Below, piece by piece: positions 44,033 through 55,559 of a stretch of 64,000 bases of DNA. The stretch is from Rana temporaria. Taxonomy: Eukaryota > Chordata > Amphibia > Anura > Ranidae. The first letter of the stretch is position 1, and the number at the start of each line of letters is the position of its first letter. The stretch spans positions 157,424,469 to 157,488,468 of the forward strand of contig NC_053490.1 of assembly GCF_905171775.1 (NCBI RefSeq), read 5' to 3'. The translations under genes were made by a program, and so were the position numbers. A model generated the notes under the pieces. That model was not told where the DNA came from. It did not search any database and saw only the letters and a program-made list of their open reading frames with translations.

Positions 44033-47000
44033 TCATGAAGGGGAAACTCCAGACCCCCGGGAAAAAAAAATAAGGTGGGTTCCCTCCAGGTGCATACCAG
44101 GCTCTTAGGCTTGGTCTGGAACATAAGGGGTTAAACCCGCGCAAAAAAAAATAGCGTGGGGTCCCCCCCAAGATCCAAACCAAGCCATTATCCAGGCACG
44201 CAGTCTGGTCAGGACAGGAATGGGGTGGGGACGAGCGAGCGCCCCCCTCCCTCCTGAGCCATACCAGACCACATGCCCTCAACATGGGGGAGTGTGTGCT
44301 GTGGGGAGGGGGGCACTGCCCCCCCAACCCAAGCACTCTTGTCCCCATGTCGATAGGGACAAGAGCCTCTTCCCGACAACCCTGGCCGTTGGTTGTCGGG
44401 GTATGCGGGCGGAGGGCTTATCAGAATCTGAGAGACCCCTTTAATAAAGGGGTCCCCAGATTCCGGCCCCCCACCCTATGTGAATGAGTATGGGGGTACA
44501 TTGTACCCCTACCCATTCACCTGGGGAAAAAAATGGAAAAAAATAATACACCACACATGAATAAATTAATTTATTAGTCAGCCGGGGGTCTTTCTGCGGG
44601 GCCCCCCACCACCACCCCATTAGGCCCCGGGCTTCGCCATCTTCTGCCGGAACCCCCTTCACCAGTGAGGCTCCTGCCTTTGGGGGAGGTCCCGGGCTAC
44701 TACGACGGTTTCTGCGGGGGGGGGGTGCACTGGCACCCCACCCCCGTCTTCAGCGACGTAATTCACCGGGACCCCCTTCACCAGGGAGGCTCCTGCCTTT
44801 GGGGGGAGGGTCCCGGGCTTCCACGACGGTTTCTGCGGGGGGGGGTGCACTGGCACCCCACCCCCGTCTTCAGCGACGTAATTCACCGGACCCCCTTCAC
44901 CAGGGAGGCTCCTGCCTTTGGGGGAGGGTCCCGGGCCTTCCACGACGGTTTCTGCGGGGGGGGTGCACTGGCCACCCCACCCCCGTCTTCAGCGACGAAT
45001 TCACCGGACCCCCTTCACCAGGGAGGCTCCTGCCTTTGGGGAGGGTCCCCGGGCTTCCACGACGGTTTCTGCGGGGGGGGGTGCACTGGCACCCCACCCC
45101 CGTCTTCAGCGACGTAATTCACCGGGACCCCTTCACCAGGGGGCTCCTGCCTTTTGGGTGAGGGTCCCGGGCTTCACGACGGTTTCTGCGGGGGGGGGTG
45201 CACTGGCCCCCCACCCCCGTCTTCAGCGACGTAATTCACCGGGACCCCCTTCACCAGGGAGGCTCCTGCCTTTGGGGGAGGGTCCCGGGCTTCCACGACG
45301 GTTTCTGCGGGGGGGTGCACTGGCACCCCACCCCCCGTCTTCAGCGACGTAATTCACCGGGACCCCCTTCCCCAGGGGGGCTCCTGCCTTTGGGGAGGGT
45401 CCCGGGCTTGTACGGTGTCTTCCGCGGAGGGCGCCACTCTCCGGGCTTCTGCGATGCCTTCCGCTTCTGCCTGTCTCCTCCGCGGAGCACAGGGCTTGTC
45501 TCCGCTGTCTTCTCCCTTTCTCTTCCATTCGATGTTGACACGACGAGGTCGGCGCTGGGAATGCCGTCTGAGCAGTGGGCATGGACTTATATAGGGCAAT
45601 GCCACCATGTGACCTCAAACCCATGTGCATCACATTCCCATCATGCCCAGGGAATGTGATGTCACATGGGTTTGAGGTCACATGGTGGCATTGCCCTATA
45701 TAAGTCCATGCCCGCCGCTGACACGGCATGTCAGCGCGGAACTCGTAGTGTCAACATCCAATGGAAGAGAAGGGAGAGGACAGCGCAGACAAGGCCCTGT
45801 GCTCCCGGGAGGAGACAGGCAGAAGAAGGAAGAGAGAAGAAAGAGACGGAAGAAAGCCCTGGCTCCGCGGGGGAGCCAGGCAGAAGAGGGAGCAGAGAAA
45901 AGACCTGGAGTTGGCGCACCCCCGGCAGAAGACAGGAAGACCGGAACCCTGGCGGAGAGGCACCGGAAAGATACCGGGGATAGGCGCCATCCCCGGCAGA
46001 AGACCCGAAGTCGGATGCCCCTCCCTAATGAAAAATGAGCTTAAATGGGGTGGGGCATCCGGCGGAAGGCTCCGGAGAGGACCGAGGGATGGCGCCCTCC
46101 CCCGGCAGAAATCACCGAAGCCAGGGTCCCGGTCGGAAGATTCGGGAGAGAAGAAACCCCCCCTTCTAAGAGAGCTAAAGAAGAAAGGGGGGGCTCCTCG
46201 GAGCTGATTAATAAAATATTTTATAGTGTGTGGTGTTTTATTTTACTTTACATTTCCCCCATGAGAATGGGTAGAGGTACGATGTACCCCATACTCTTTC
46301 ACATAGGGTGGGGTCCGGCATCTGGGGGCCCCCTTATTAAAGGGGAGCTCGCAGATTCCGATTAGCCCCGCCCGCATACCCCGACAACCAATGGCAAGGG
46401 TTGTCGGGAGAGGCTCTTGTCCCTATCGCCATGGGGGCAAGAGTGCTGTGGGTGGGGGGGCAGTGCCCCCTCCCCCACAGCACACACTCCCCCATGTTGA
46501 GGGCATGCGGTCTGGTACGGCTCAGGAGGGGGGGGGGGCGCTCGCTCGTCCCCGCCCCCATTCCTGTCCGGGCCAGACTGCATGCTTGGGATGAGGGCTT
46601 GGTTTGGATCTGGGGGGGACCCCCGCGCCGAATCGGCGCGGGTTTAACCCCTCACGTTCCGGACCAAGCCTAAGAGCCTAATGTAGCCCTGGAGGGGGAC
46701 CGCGCGCTTTCAAGTTTGAAATTTGGCGCGGAGTTCCCTTCAGGGCTGAAAACAGCTCGGAGATCCCGTGCGCCGCGTCACGCAGCGCATTCACGGGTAC
46801 GCCGTCTGGTATTTACCAAGATTTTCACGGCGTACTGACAAGGCGCACGGGAATCCCTGACTTTTCTCTCTGCGCATGCCCAGTATGCAAATGAACCCTC
46901 CCGAGGATTCATGCGCACTGTGCAAGCGTACGGGGATCTGTTTTCAAAAAACACTTTCCCTTTCAATTCGGCCCGCCAAACACTTCAAAACACATGTCAC

Positions 47001-47255
47001 TTCACTTCCCCTGCATCCCCCACCTCCCCCCCTAATAAACTCCCGCCCAAACCCCCGCAATTTACAGTTTAATGATGCCGTTGCGCCAGGTCTGTACTGG
47101 TGCACAATGCACCCTCTCCTGGGCGCACGGAGCACATTAGTAACTAGGGAAATACACTGCACTAGCAGCGTATTTCTTTAGTAAATGGCAAAACGGCTGC
47201 TACTCCTGCTTTTACTCCATGAGTCATGGAGTAAAGGCTTGGTAAATCAGCCCCT
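44033..47255. mobile_element. Giant foldback element 3 with internal tandem array
   Basis: The palindrome centre is at about 45641, inside 'cacattcccatcatgcccagg'. The left arm starts near 44033 and is about 1.6 kb because it holds a ~119-bp tandem array; the right arm of about 1.1 kb lacks the array. Beyond it the element continues without a mirror to a terminus GGTAAATCAGCCCC at 47241-47254, the inverse of the GGGCCTGATTTAC-type left end of element 2. Arms share 'caacatggggg', 'gtatgcgggcgg', 'gggtccccagattccgg' and 'ggggtacattgtaccccta'. Mirrored TATA-like 'gcaatgccaccatgtgacc' and 'ccctatataagtcc' flank the centre. No coding sequence. Confidence 0.85.
44640..45420 (+). repeat. Tandem array, ~119-bp unit, 6-7 copies
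   Basis: The unit contains GTAATTCACCGGGACCCCC, 'ggctcctgcctttggggg', 'ttccacgacggtttctgcgg' and 'ccccgtcttcagcgac'. Starts recur at about 44757, 44877, 44997, 45115, 45233 and 45351, i.e. periods of 118-120 bp with small indels in the G/C runs. It is present only in the left arm of giant foldback 3. The open frames crossing it are repeat artefacts. Confidence 0.92.
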
Positions 47256-48469
47256 ATGTGTATTAATTTTCACGTCTTATAATAATCATGGACATTTAAT
47301 TTTGTCATGATCTTTAGGATCTATTTTTATTCTTTATTTAGCGCATCTTGTTTTTCTTCTATATGCATCTCATACACAAACATGTTTATTTATTATGTAC
47401 TGTATATACTTGCATGTGCATTTTTTCTACCAGGGGTACTGGAAATCAAGACTGTGTGCTCATGCTACAAATGTGTATTGTATAATGAACTTGAGAAACA
47501 CATATTTAACATATTGTCACAAGACAGAGAAAAAATGCACGACTAAACAATTCTACCACTTAAAAGCTGTAATCACACAGGCTGAACCAAGTCTCACATA
47601 CAAGTCCATTTGCACTGTTTTATGAAATGGATACTCTGCTTGCCGACTTATTACAAACTTACTGGAGCTGAAAAAATAAATAGAAAACCATTTTTCCTTA
47701 TTAATTTTTGAACCACGCATGCAGAACACAAAGTATGATAGATTTTTAATTTATGGGTAAACTGGGATTTAGTGTTTCAAGCCAAAGGAATGCCAAATAA
47801 AGTATACAAATACAAAATGTGAGTAAAAAAACTGATGAGCTGACAGGAAAACAAGTAGAGAGAAAGGTTTCAAGTGGCTGCAGATTACTGTGTAGTTAGG
47901 GCTGACTGAGCACAGGAAAGCTCGTAATTTGTTAAGAATGAAATAGCTCTGGGAAGATACCAATGGCGTAAGCAACCAGTGAAGAGTTAAATATTAATAT
48001 AACTCCAATTCCCTGGCCTTGTTACTGCATCCTAATGTAACAGATGTAATAACTTACTGCTGCATATTTTATTACATGTGATCAATGCAATCAATGTGAA
48101 ATAAATTGACACATTACATTAATTAATGTCTAGTAAGGTAATTAGAAATAATTGTTTGGACCAAACACAGCTTAATCCTTTCACTGTCAGGTCCATACAC
48201 CTTACAGACCTGACAGCAGGGGGGGGGGGGGGCTACACACACAATCCAAAGGCTGCAGCCACCAGGATTGTGTGTGAAACTGACAGGCAGACACCTGCCT
48301 TTTAGGTTTTTCTAGACCCTGCATGTGTCATTAAAGAGAACCTATCACCTAAAAATCATCACATATGGGACTTTCTGTCCCCTAAGTGTTGGAAAAAAAA
48401 CTTGTTAAAAAAACATAGAAAATCTCACCCACAATTTTTTCCGAGGCCCCCCACCCTACATATACAAAC
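47256..48469. other. Unclassified non-coding stretch
   Basis: AT-rich DNA with no coding, RNA or terminal-repeat signal. It includes a G run at 48220-48232. I looked for minus-strand formin exons and found none. Confidence 0.4.
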
Positions 48470-48810
48470 TTAAAGTGGTTGTAAACCCTCCAGTGACATT
48501 TATCCCGGAGGTTAGTTCCAGGTATCGTCGCTCCAGCACTGTGATTGGCCGGAAACCACAATGGCGTCACTCCCGCACAATGCGCAGGAGCCGCCGGGAA
48601 CGGCACAGTACTACTGAAGCAACGGCACGTACGTGCCATTGCTTCTGTTGGCTTAAGTGTGCATGTGCCGCATGACGTTGGCACATGCAAATACAGGGAT
48701 ATCTTCTAAACCGTGCAGGTTTAGGAGATATGCAGCGCAGCTACAGGTAAGCCTAATTATAGGCTCGCCTGTAGATTAAAGTGGTTGTAAAGGGTTTACA
48801 ACCACTTTAA
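48470..48810. mobile_element. TTAA-target MITE, family D (341 bp)
   Basis: It starts TTAAAGTGGTTGTAAACCC and ends GGGTTTACAACCACTTTAA. TTAA is at both ends. The last 34 bp (48777-48810) are themselves a palindrome formed by a duplicate of the terminus. No coding sequence. Confidence 0.85.
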
Positions 48811-49915
48811 ACGCATGCATCAGGGCGCCCACGCGTGAAAACGTTGATTGCAATACACGTTACATATCTCCTTGCACGCCAGAGGGAGAGCAATCACTCT
48901 AACACAAGACCTTCTCCGTAACACTAAACTGATACCTATAGCGGGCTTTTGAAGCATCACCTATAGAAAATATAGGGTACTAAAGTGTGTCGCCATTTCA
49001 CGGTGCACACAAATTAAAGGTTCGACATGTTGGATATCTATTTACTCGGTGTAACTTTGTCCTTTAGATTTTTATCAACAATTTGGGTAGTTTATTCCCT
49101 TTGTTTGCCCTAAAATTGGGGAGGATAGACGCACTGATGTCTTTGCAAGTGGACGGGCGCTCGTATGCCGGCCTTTGTTTCTTACACAAACGCCCTTGTT
49201 ATTACAAACGCTTCATTTTATCTTCAGATTGCAAGTGCACATTTGTCCTTTTAATAAACATTCATGTTGTTCAACTGTATTACGCTATGTGAGCTTCTTA
49301 CATTTTTATTTGGTGGTAATCCATTAGTATTGGAGTGTATCCAGCACTTGTCTGAGCCGGAGGAGTGTGACGGATATCTGCAGCTTGCTCATATAGGCGG
49401 TCTGTCAGCTTGTCTATGATAAGCACAAAATTCTCACGGTGGTGGATCACGAGTGCTTTGTGGTGAATTTTCTGGATTCATTACTTCTGCTGGCACCCCA
49501 AGTGTGTGACCTTTTTCACCTTCAAGACCCCATTGGACTTGTTTTCATAGACTTTTTCCTATGTTGTTTTTATATTATATTTTAAAAAATGTTCACGTTT
49601 CACTAGTGATTGACTGTGGATTGGTGATTTCAATCACTTAATTACTGTTGACCTTAATGTCTAGTCACTGTATTGTAGTGCAGCTTGTTTTACATCTTTT
49701 TTATGCTTTTATATGTTTATTCCATGTTTTAAGCTGCTGCTGACTTATTTATATAAATTGTTTAATTGTATTTACATTTCTCTGTTAGCGCAATATTATA
49801 TTTTATATATTTTTTGGCCTAAAATTCACTTTAGTGTGTTGTTTTTTTTTTTTTTTTACTGTAATAGTGCGCTAATGGTGTGACGTAAAAAAATACTACT
49901 ATTTATTCTCTAAGG
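48811..49915. other. Mixed non-coding stretch
   Basis: A family B fragment lies at about 48950-49090 (inverse orientation: 'cgccatttcacggtgcac', 'ggatatctatttactcggtg'). The remainder, including a T run at 49842-49857 and 'gttagcgcaatattatatt', may be a Penelope-like 3' region, but no coding part supports that. Confidence 0.4.
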
Positions 49916-50274
49916 CACAGGAGTCAAACACAGGGCCTGCGGGCCAAATCTGGCCCTCCAGACCATTTCATGTGGTCCTTGCACCTCTCCTGCAGGTGCA
50001 GGAGAGCTCCAGACCTCCTCTAGACCCTTACTTTCTGCTTTCAAGCAATGCATCCAGCTTTTTCCCAGCAGTAGCATAAGGAAAGGGTGTAAGGGAGATG
50101 TACTGTGATGTAAGGGAGAGTGGGGGACTCAACTTCTGATGGTGGGGTGGCTCATGACATCTAATGTAAGGGGAGGGGATGCGCTAGACATCTAATCTTA
50201 CAGATACAACCAGCCTTTTTGAGGAAAATCATAATGCTGATGCGGCCCACAAAAAATTGAGTTTGACACCCCTG
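49916..50274. mobile_element. hAT-type MITE (~359 bp)
   Basis: The ends CACAGGAGTCAAAC and GTTTGACACCCCTG are inverted. The flanks CTCTAAGG (49908-49915) and CTCTAGGG (50275-50282) agree at 7 of 8 bases. The inner 'gcgggccaaatctggccc' and 'gatgcggcccac' belong to the same common MITE type. Confidence 0.8.
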
Positions 50275-50282
50275 CTCTAGGG

Positions 50283-51013
50283 TGTCTGTTTTCAGAAAAT
50301 ATATAATGTTTGGAGATTTTGTGTAATCTTCAAGTCAAACATTACTTTTAAAACAGTTAAAAGGTTTGTGCTTTTTGAGAAAGGTTGTATTGCAAGCAAT
50401 TCTCATTAGTGTTGTTTTACATGATCACCCGCTGTGTTGTGTGGCATGTATCAGTTCTATTTCCCTCCCCTATTATTATCTGTTTCTTATAGATTGTTTT
50501 TTTGTTTTAGTCAAAGCTCCATTAGCATATGTATTGCTTTTCTCTGTCTAAAATCTCAATAAAAACTATTGGAACCATTTCTCATGAGTTTTACTCAACA
50601 CCGCTAGCAGACTTGCTATGAATGATGTCAATATGACAATTATTCTATAGATAATGTTGATCACAAAAAAAGACATAGACCTTCCCAAGCCATAAGTGTA
50701 ACAAAGTTAAGTGGTCACACTGGGTGTCTTAAAGGAAATGTACCATTTATCACATGACATATGTCTTCATACAGCTGAAAAGGATAACAAAATAACAAAC
50801 TTAAATAGTTGAATTTTCTTTGATCATCAACACCTTTGGTATACTATAAACAACACATGAAATATTATGCTAAAGTAGATGCAGATGTATCAGAGACTTG
50901 AGCATTAACTCTGTCCAGAGGCTAATTATTTATATAATTATGTCATAAACAGCAAATCATGAAATAAATCCACAATTTTACAGAAAAATTTGAAAGCATC
51001 ACCTCAGATGATA
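50283..51013. other. Unclassified non-coding stretch
   Basis: No coding or repeat feature was recognised. Confidence 0.4.
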
Positions 51014-53046
51014 TTAACCACTTCCCGCCCAAGGCACGCAGTAGGACATCCTTTGTGTGGGTACATCTGAATAATGCCTGCAACTACAGGCATCATTCAG
51101 ATATCGTCTTTTTCAGCCGGCGATTCTTTGCACCATAAGAATGATCAGAGCAGCTGTTCTACCACTTGATCATTCTTATGAAGAGAGGGAACCTCCCCAT
51201 TCCTCCACCCTCCGGGGCTTCTACTGACTCACCACTGCCATCAGTGAGTCAGAGAACGGATCCACCCCGGATGTTTACCATAGAGATTTCTGGTGGACCA
51301 GATGGTCGCCTGAGTATCTATGATCGTTCAGAGGCCAAGCACGTCCGAACTCTGCATTCAAACAAATGGCACCACCTCAGCTATAATTATTTCAGGCATC
51401 TTATTGACCCCATGTCTCACTGTAAAGAGGACTGATCATGCCATTTTCCTATTACAAGGGATGTTTACATCCCTTGAAATAGGAATTAACCACTTCATTA
51501 CTGGGCACTTAAACCCCCTTCGTGCCCAGAATTTTAAGCTTTCAGCGCTGACACATTTTGAATGACAATTGCGCGGTCATACAACACTGTACCCAAATTA
51601 TATTTTTATAATTTCTTTACCACAAATAGAGCTTTCTTTTGGTGGTATTTGATCTTCTCTGCGATTTTAATTTTTTGCGCTATAAACAAAAAAAGACAGA
51701 AAATCTTGAAAAAAAACACAATAGTTTTTACTTTTTGTTATAATAATATCCCAATTTTAAAAAAAAATCCCTCGATTTAGGCCGATACGTATTCTTCTAC
51801 ATATTTTTGTTAGAACAAATCACAATAAGCGTATATTGATTGGATTGCGCACAAGTTATAGCGCCTACAAAATAGGGGATAGATTTATGATTTTTATATA
51901 TATTTTTTTACTAGTAATGGCGGCGATCTGCGATTTTTTTTGTCAGGCCTGTGATATTGCGGCGGACGTATCGGACACTTTTGACACAATTTTGGGACCA
52001 TTTACATTTATACAGCGATCAGTGCTATAAAAATGCACTAATTTCTGTATAAATGTGACTGGCAGTGAAGGGGTTAACACTAGGGGGAGAGGAAGGGGTT
52101 AAATGTGCATCCTGGGTGTGTTCTAACTGTGTGGGGGGATGGGACTGACTGGGGGAGGTGACCGATGCTGTGTCCCTATGTACAAGGGACGCACATCGGT
52201 CTCCTCTCTCCCTGACAGGACATGGAGCTCTGTGTTTACACACAGAGCTCCACGTCCCTGCTGTCACCGCCGATCGCAGGTACCTGGCAGACATTGCGGC
52301 CACCAGGCACGCGCATCGGCTTCCCAGCGATGCGCCGGGCACAGTGTTTCCTCGCTGCGCGCCCCCAGCGGCGCGCATGGGGAATGTCAACAACAGGATA
52401 TCCACCTGGCACTTGAGAGCCACTCTGTGGACGTCTTTCGTCTATAGCGCGGATCTCAAGTGGTTAAAGTGATTTATTTTTTTTAAGTGTCAAACTAAAA
52501 AAAAGAAAAGTAAAATTAACAAAAAATAAATAAAAATGTAAAGTGCCCCTGTCCCCGCACGCAGAAGTGAACACATACATAAGCCCACATATGAAAACAG
52601 TTTTCAAACCACACATGTGAGGTATTGCCGCGAATGTTAATTCTAACCCTAGACCTCTTCTGTAACTCAAAACATGTAGCCAGTAAAAAAAAATGTAAAG
52701 CGTCACCTATGAAGATTTTTAAGTACCAAAGTTTGGCGCCATTCCACGAGCGTGTGCAATTTTAAAGTGTGACATGTTAGGTATCCATTTACTCGGCGTA
52801 ACTTTATCTTTTACATTATGCAAAAAATAAATAAAAAACCAGGCTAACAATATTTTTTTTCAAAAGAGCATGTTCAAAAAATTGCTGCACAAATACCGTG
52901 CAAGGTAAAAAGGTGCAATGACCACCATTGTATTCTATAGGGTCTCTGCTAAAAAACATACAAAATGTTTGGGGGTTCTATGTAATTTTCTAGCAAAAAA
53001 ATAAAATATTGAAATGTCAGAATTGGCCTGGATATCAAGTGGTTAA
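51014..53046 (-). mobile_element. TTAA family B, copy 2, split by a family A insertion
   Basis: TTAACCACTTCCCGCCC at 51014 and ATCAAGTGGTTAA ending at 53046 are the ends. The first part ends after the hairpin at 51448-51483. Family A copy 9 occupies 51486-52467. Then the element resumes with 'aagtgtcaaactaaaa', 'ccacacatgtgaggtattg' and 'gtatccatttactcggcgt'. It is the most complete family B copy here. Confidence 0.85.
51486..52467 (-). mobile_element. TTAA family A, copy 9, nested in family B
   Basis: TTAACCACTTCATTACTGGG at 51486 and TCTCAAGTGGTTAA ending at 52467 bound the copy. Reverse landmarks 'gcgcggtcatacaacactgt', 'caaatagagctttctttt' and 'ggccgatacgtattctt' are present. A hairpin lies at 52217-52260. 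The host family B sequence is contiguous on either side. Confidence 0.88.
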
Positions 53047-53983
53047 GGGAAGGCACAATAATTTAGATTGCTATGGCAGGAGAAAAACATCACATCCAGG
53101 AGGACAGTAGTATACATTTAGATAAATGGAAGTGCCCTGTTCCCAATAGAGCGTTTAAGTTTACCTGGCTTTAAAAGCTTACTTGTGTTTATCTCAACAG
53201 TGGGAGAAAAGTTAAATTCAGCCCTTCAATACTGTTTGGCAAAGGCTTACATTATTTATACAAACAATTGGTATTCCCTTGTTTTCCACAAGTTTTGGCC
53301 CGGGGCAGAGGCTGTATACCTTCACATTGTAATTTTGCCTCAAAGTCTTGAAATGTAATGTGTATGTAAACAAATACAATGACGTGCTCATATTAGCTCC
53401 CTTTTGGTCTGTTAAATAAACCATCAAAAGTGTTTCATCATATAGCTCCAATTTCAAAAAAGTTGTGACGCAGTGTAAAATAAACATAAAAACAGAGGGC
53501 AATGATTTGCAAATCTCATAGAGCTATGTATGATTCACAATAGAACATATATAACATGTTTAGACTGAGAAATGATATATTTTAAGAAAAAAATAAGGTA
53601 ATTTTGAAATTGATGGCTAGAACAGGGTCATGTTTACCACGCTGCAGAATTTCCTCTTCTTTGAACAATGTTCTGTCATTCTTGGCTGATAGAGAATTCT
53701 AACTGCTCAACAGTCCTGTTGTCTTTGTTGTATTTTTCATTTCAAGATGCGCCAAATACTTTTAATTGGTGAAAGGTCTTTAGGCAGGCCAGTTAAGCAG
53801 CTTGTCTGTCACTAACACCAACCATCATTGAAGTGATTCAAATAACCCATACACATGCCACATAAGAAATGCTATGTGCTTCTTCTATAGGTAGATACCA
53901 CAAAGCAAGCACATCTGGGAAGATGTGGACCAATTGGTATAAGTCCAAGCGTTCAAAAAAACAAAAAAAAAACACCACCTCTT
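53047..53983. other. Non-coding stretch with an unclassified repeat
   Basis: From about 53440 to 53800 the sequence ('gcaatgatttgcaaatctc', 'attcacaatagaacat', 'ttaagaaaaaaataaggtaa') resembles a DNA-transposon repeat common in fish and frogs that I cannot classify. The rest is unrecognised. Confidence 0.4.
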
Positions 53984-54523
53984 TAACCCCTTGATGATAA
54001 CCTACAAATATGCGGCCCCACTAGACTTAGCTTTTTTCCTTGGGGCTGCATTTTGCGTATCTCCCTTTGTGCTGGGGGGCACACTCCCAGCACAGAGGCC
54101 GGGGTCTCACCGAGAGTCTTGGGCCCTGTACAAACGATCGGGAGCCAAAACACACGATTATGGGTCACCAGATAATTGTGATTGGCCACCACAGTGATCG
54201 TTTACTGTGAAGTCCACCCCTATGTTTTCTTTAAATGGAATGCTTAAAGCGAGAGAGAAAAAAAAAGTGTGAAAAGATAAAATAAAACATATTGTACTAA
54301 TAAAATAAAATATAAATAAAATAATGCAAAAAATAAATAAAAAAAATCACCTAGTTCAAGGTTTGATCCAGGTCAGTGCCAGGGTTAATGTTTGGGTCAA
54401 GGTCAGGGTCAGTTTTTTTTTTTTGGGCAGAATTGTATTTGTATGTTTTGGGTAGGATTAGAAAACTATTGTTTTTGGGCTGTACTACGGGTACAAAAAC
54501 AACTAACATACACACATGAATGA
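53984..54523 (-). mobile_element. TTAA family C, copy 2 (partial)
   Basis: It starts TTAACCCCTTGATGATAACC and carries, inverted relative to copy 1, 'aaatatgcggccccac', 'ctcccagcacagaggcc' and 'gctgtactacgggtac'. It ends at the tail of the L2 element, so its other terminus is lost. Confidence 0.7.
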
Positions 54524-55375
54524 ATGAATGAATGAATGAAAAACTTATAAAGCGCGGCGCATGCGAACTGAATCGCTTCTGGGCGCTAGTTGTTCGTGTC
54601 TCATGACATCAAAAGAGCAGAGTTTTGATCTGTCTTCTGAAAGTCAGGTGGTTTTCCTCCAACCGAATGCTGGTTGGTAAAGCGTTCCATAGTCTAGGAC
54701 CCTGAAAAGCAAACCTTCTTTCTCCTTTGGACTTGTATTTGGTTTTTGGTACCCTGACCAGATTTTGGTCGGTGGATCGCAGAACGCGATTCGAATTGTG
54801 AGGTTCTATCTTGTCGCAAAGATATTGCGGAGCCTTCCCATGGATGCACTCATGTGTCAGGCAGAGTGCTTTAAATGCAATTCTGTCTTTTACTGGCAGC
54901 CAGTGAAGGGTTCTCAACGAAGGTGAGATTGATTCCCATTTTTTTTCCCAGTCACCAGTCTGGCGGCCGTATTCTGAACGACTTGCAGACGGGAGATTTG
55001 GTACTTTGGGAGTCCGAGGTACAGGGCGTTAGCATAGTCCAGTCTGGAATTCACGATTGTTCCCACCACGACTGCTACGTCTTCTTTGGGGATAAATAGA
55101 ATAAGTCTGCGTAGTAGGCGCAACAGATGGTGCGCTCCGCTGACTACTGACCCTATTTGTGCGTCCATTGTCATGAAGGTGTCGAAGATGACCCCGAGAC
55201 TTTTGACTTTGGAGCTAGGGGTGATGATTTGGCCCAGAATGGGCGGGGGTGTCCAGGTTGTTGCCAGTTGACTCTTTCGGCTGGCGTGAAACATAAGGAG
55301 TTCTGTTTTTGAACTGTTGAGTTTAAGATAACTCTTTGTCATCCAGTTTTCTATCAAATCACATGTTGGATCACT
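54521..55375 (-). pseudogene. L2-type LINE, RT C-terminal part and 3' tail
   Basis: On the minus strand 55357-54914 reads WMTKSYLKLNSSKTELLMF, then KSLGVIFDTFMTMDAQ, LDYANALYLGLP and LQVVQNTAARLVTG, the late RT and thumb blocks of CR1/L2 elements. After a one-base frame change 54917-54609 continues MRTLHWLPVKDRIAFKALCL, then KGERRFAFQGPRLWNALP. The 3' end is 'aagcgcggcgc...cttataag' followed by tandem TTCA units (54521-54544), the short-repeat tail typical of L2. The N-terminal endonuclease and catalytic RT blocks are missing, as in a 5' truncated insertion. Confidence 0.88.
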
Positions 55376-55467
55376 GTGATTGTCAGGAGCAGGATACTTT
55401 ATTTTAGGTAGTTCACTGGCAGAAGGTTATGGTAGTAGCAAGAAATATGCAGCTACATAAATAAATA

Positions 55468-55472
<5 letters not shown>
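55376..55472. other. Short flank, nothing recognised
   Basis: Unclassified sequence between the L2 5' truncation and an AT microsatellite. Confidence 0.3.

Positions 55473-55546
<74 letters not shown>
55473..55546. repeat. (TA)n microsatellite
   Basis: 74 bp of TA dinucleotides preceded by AAAT units. Open frames here are artefacts. Confidence 0.95.

Positions 55547-55559
<13 letters not shown>

Noticed and set aside
44640..45420. CRISPR-like array
   Set aside because: Units are ~119 bp directly abutting repeats without unique spacers, in a vertebrate-type repeat context.
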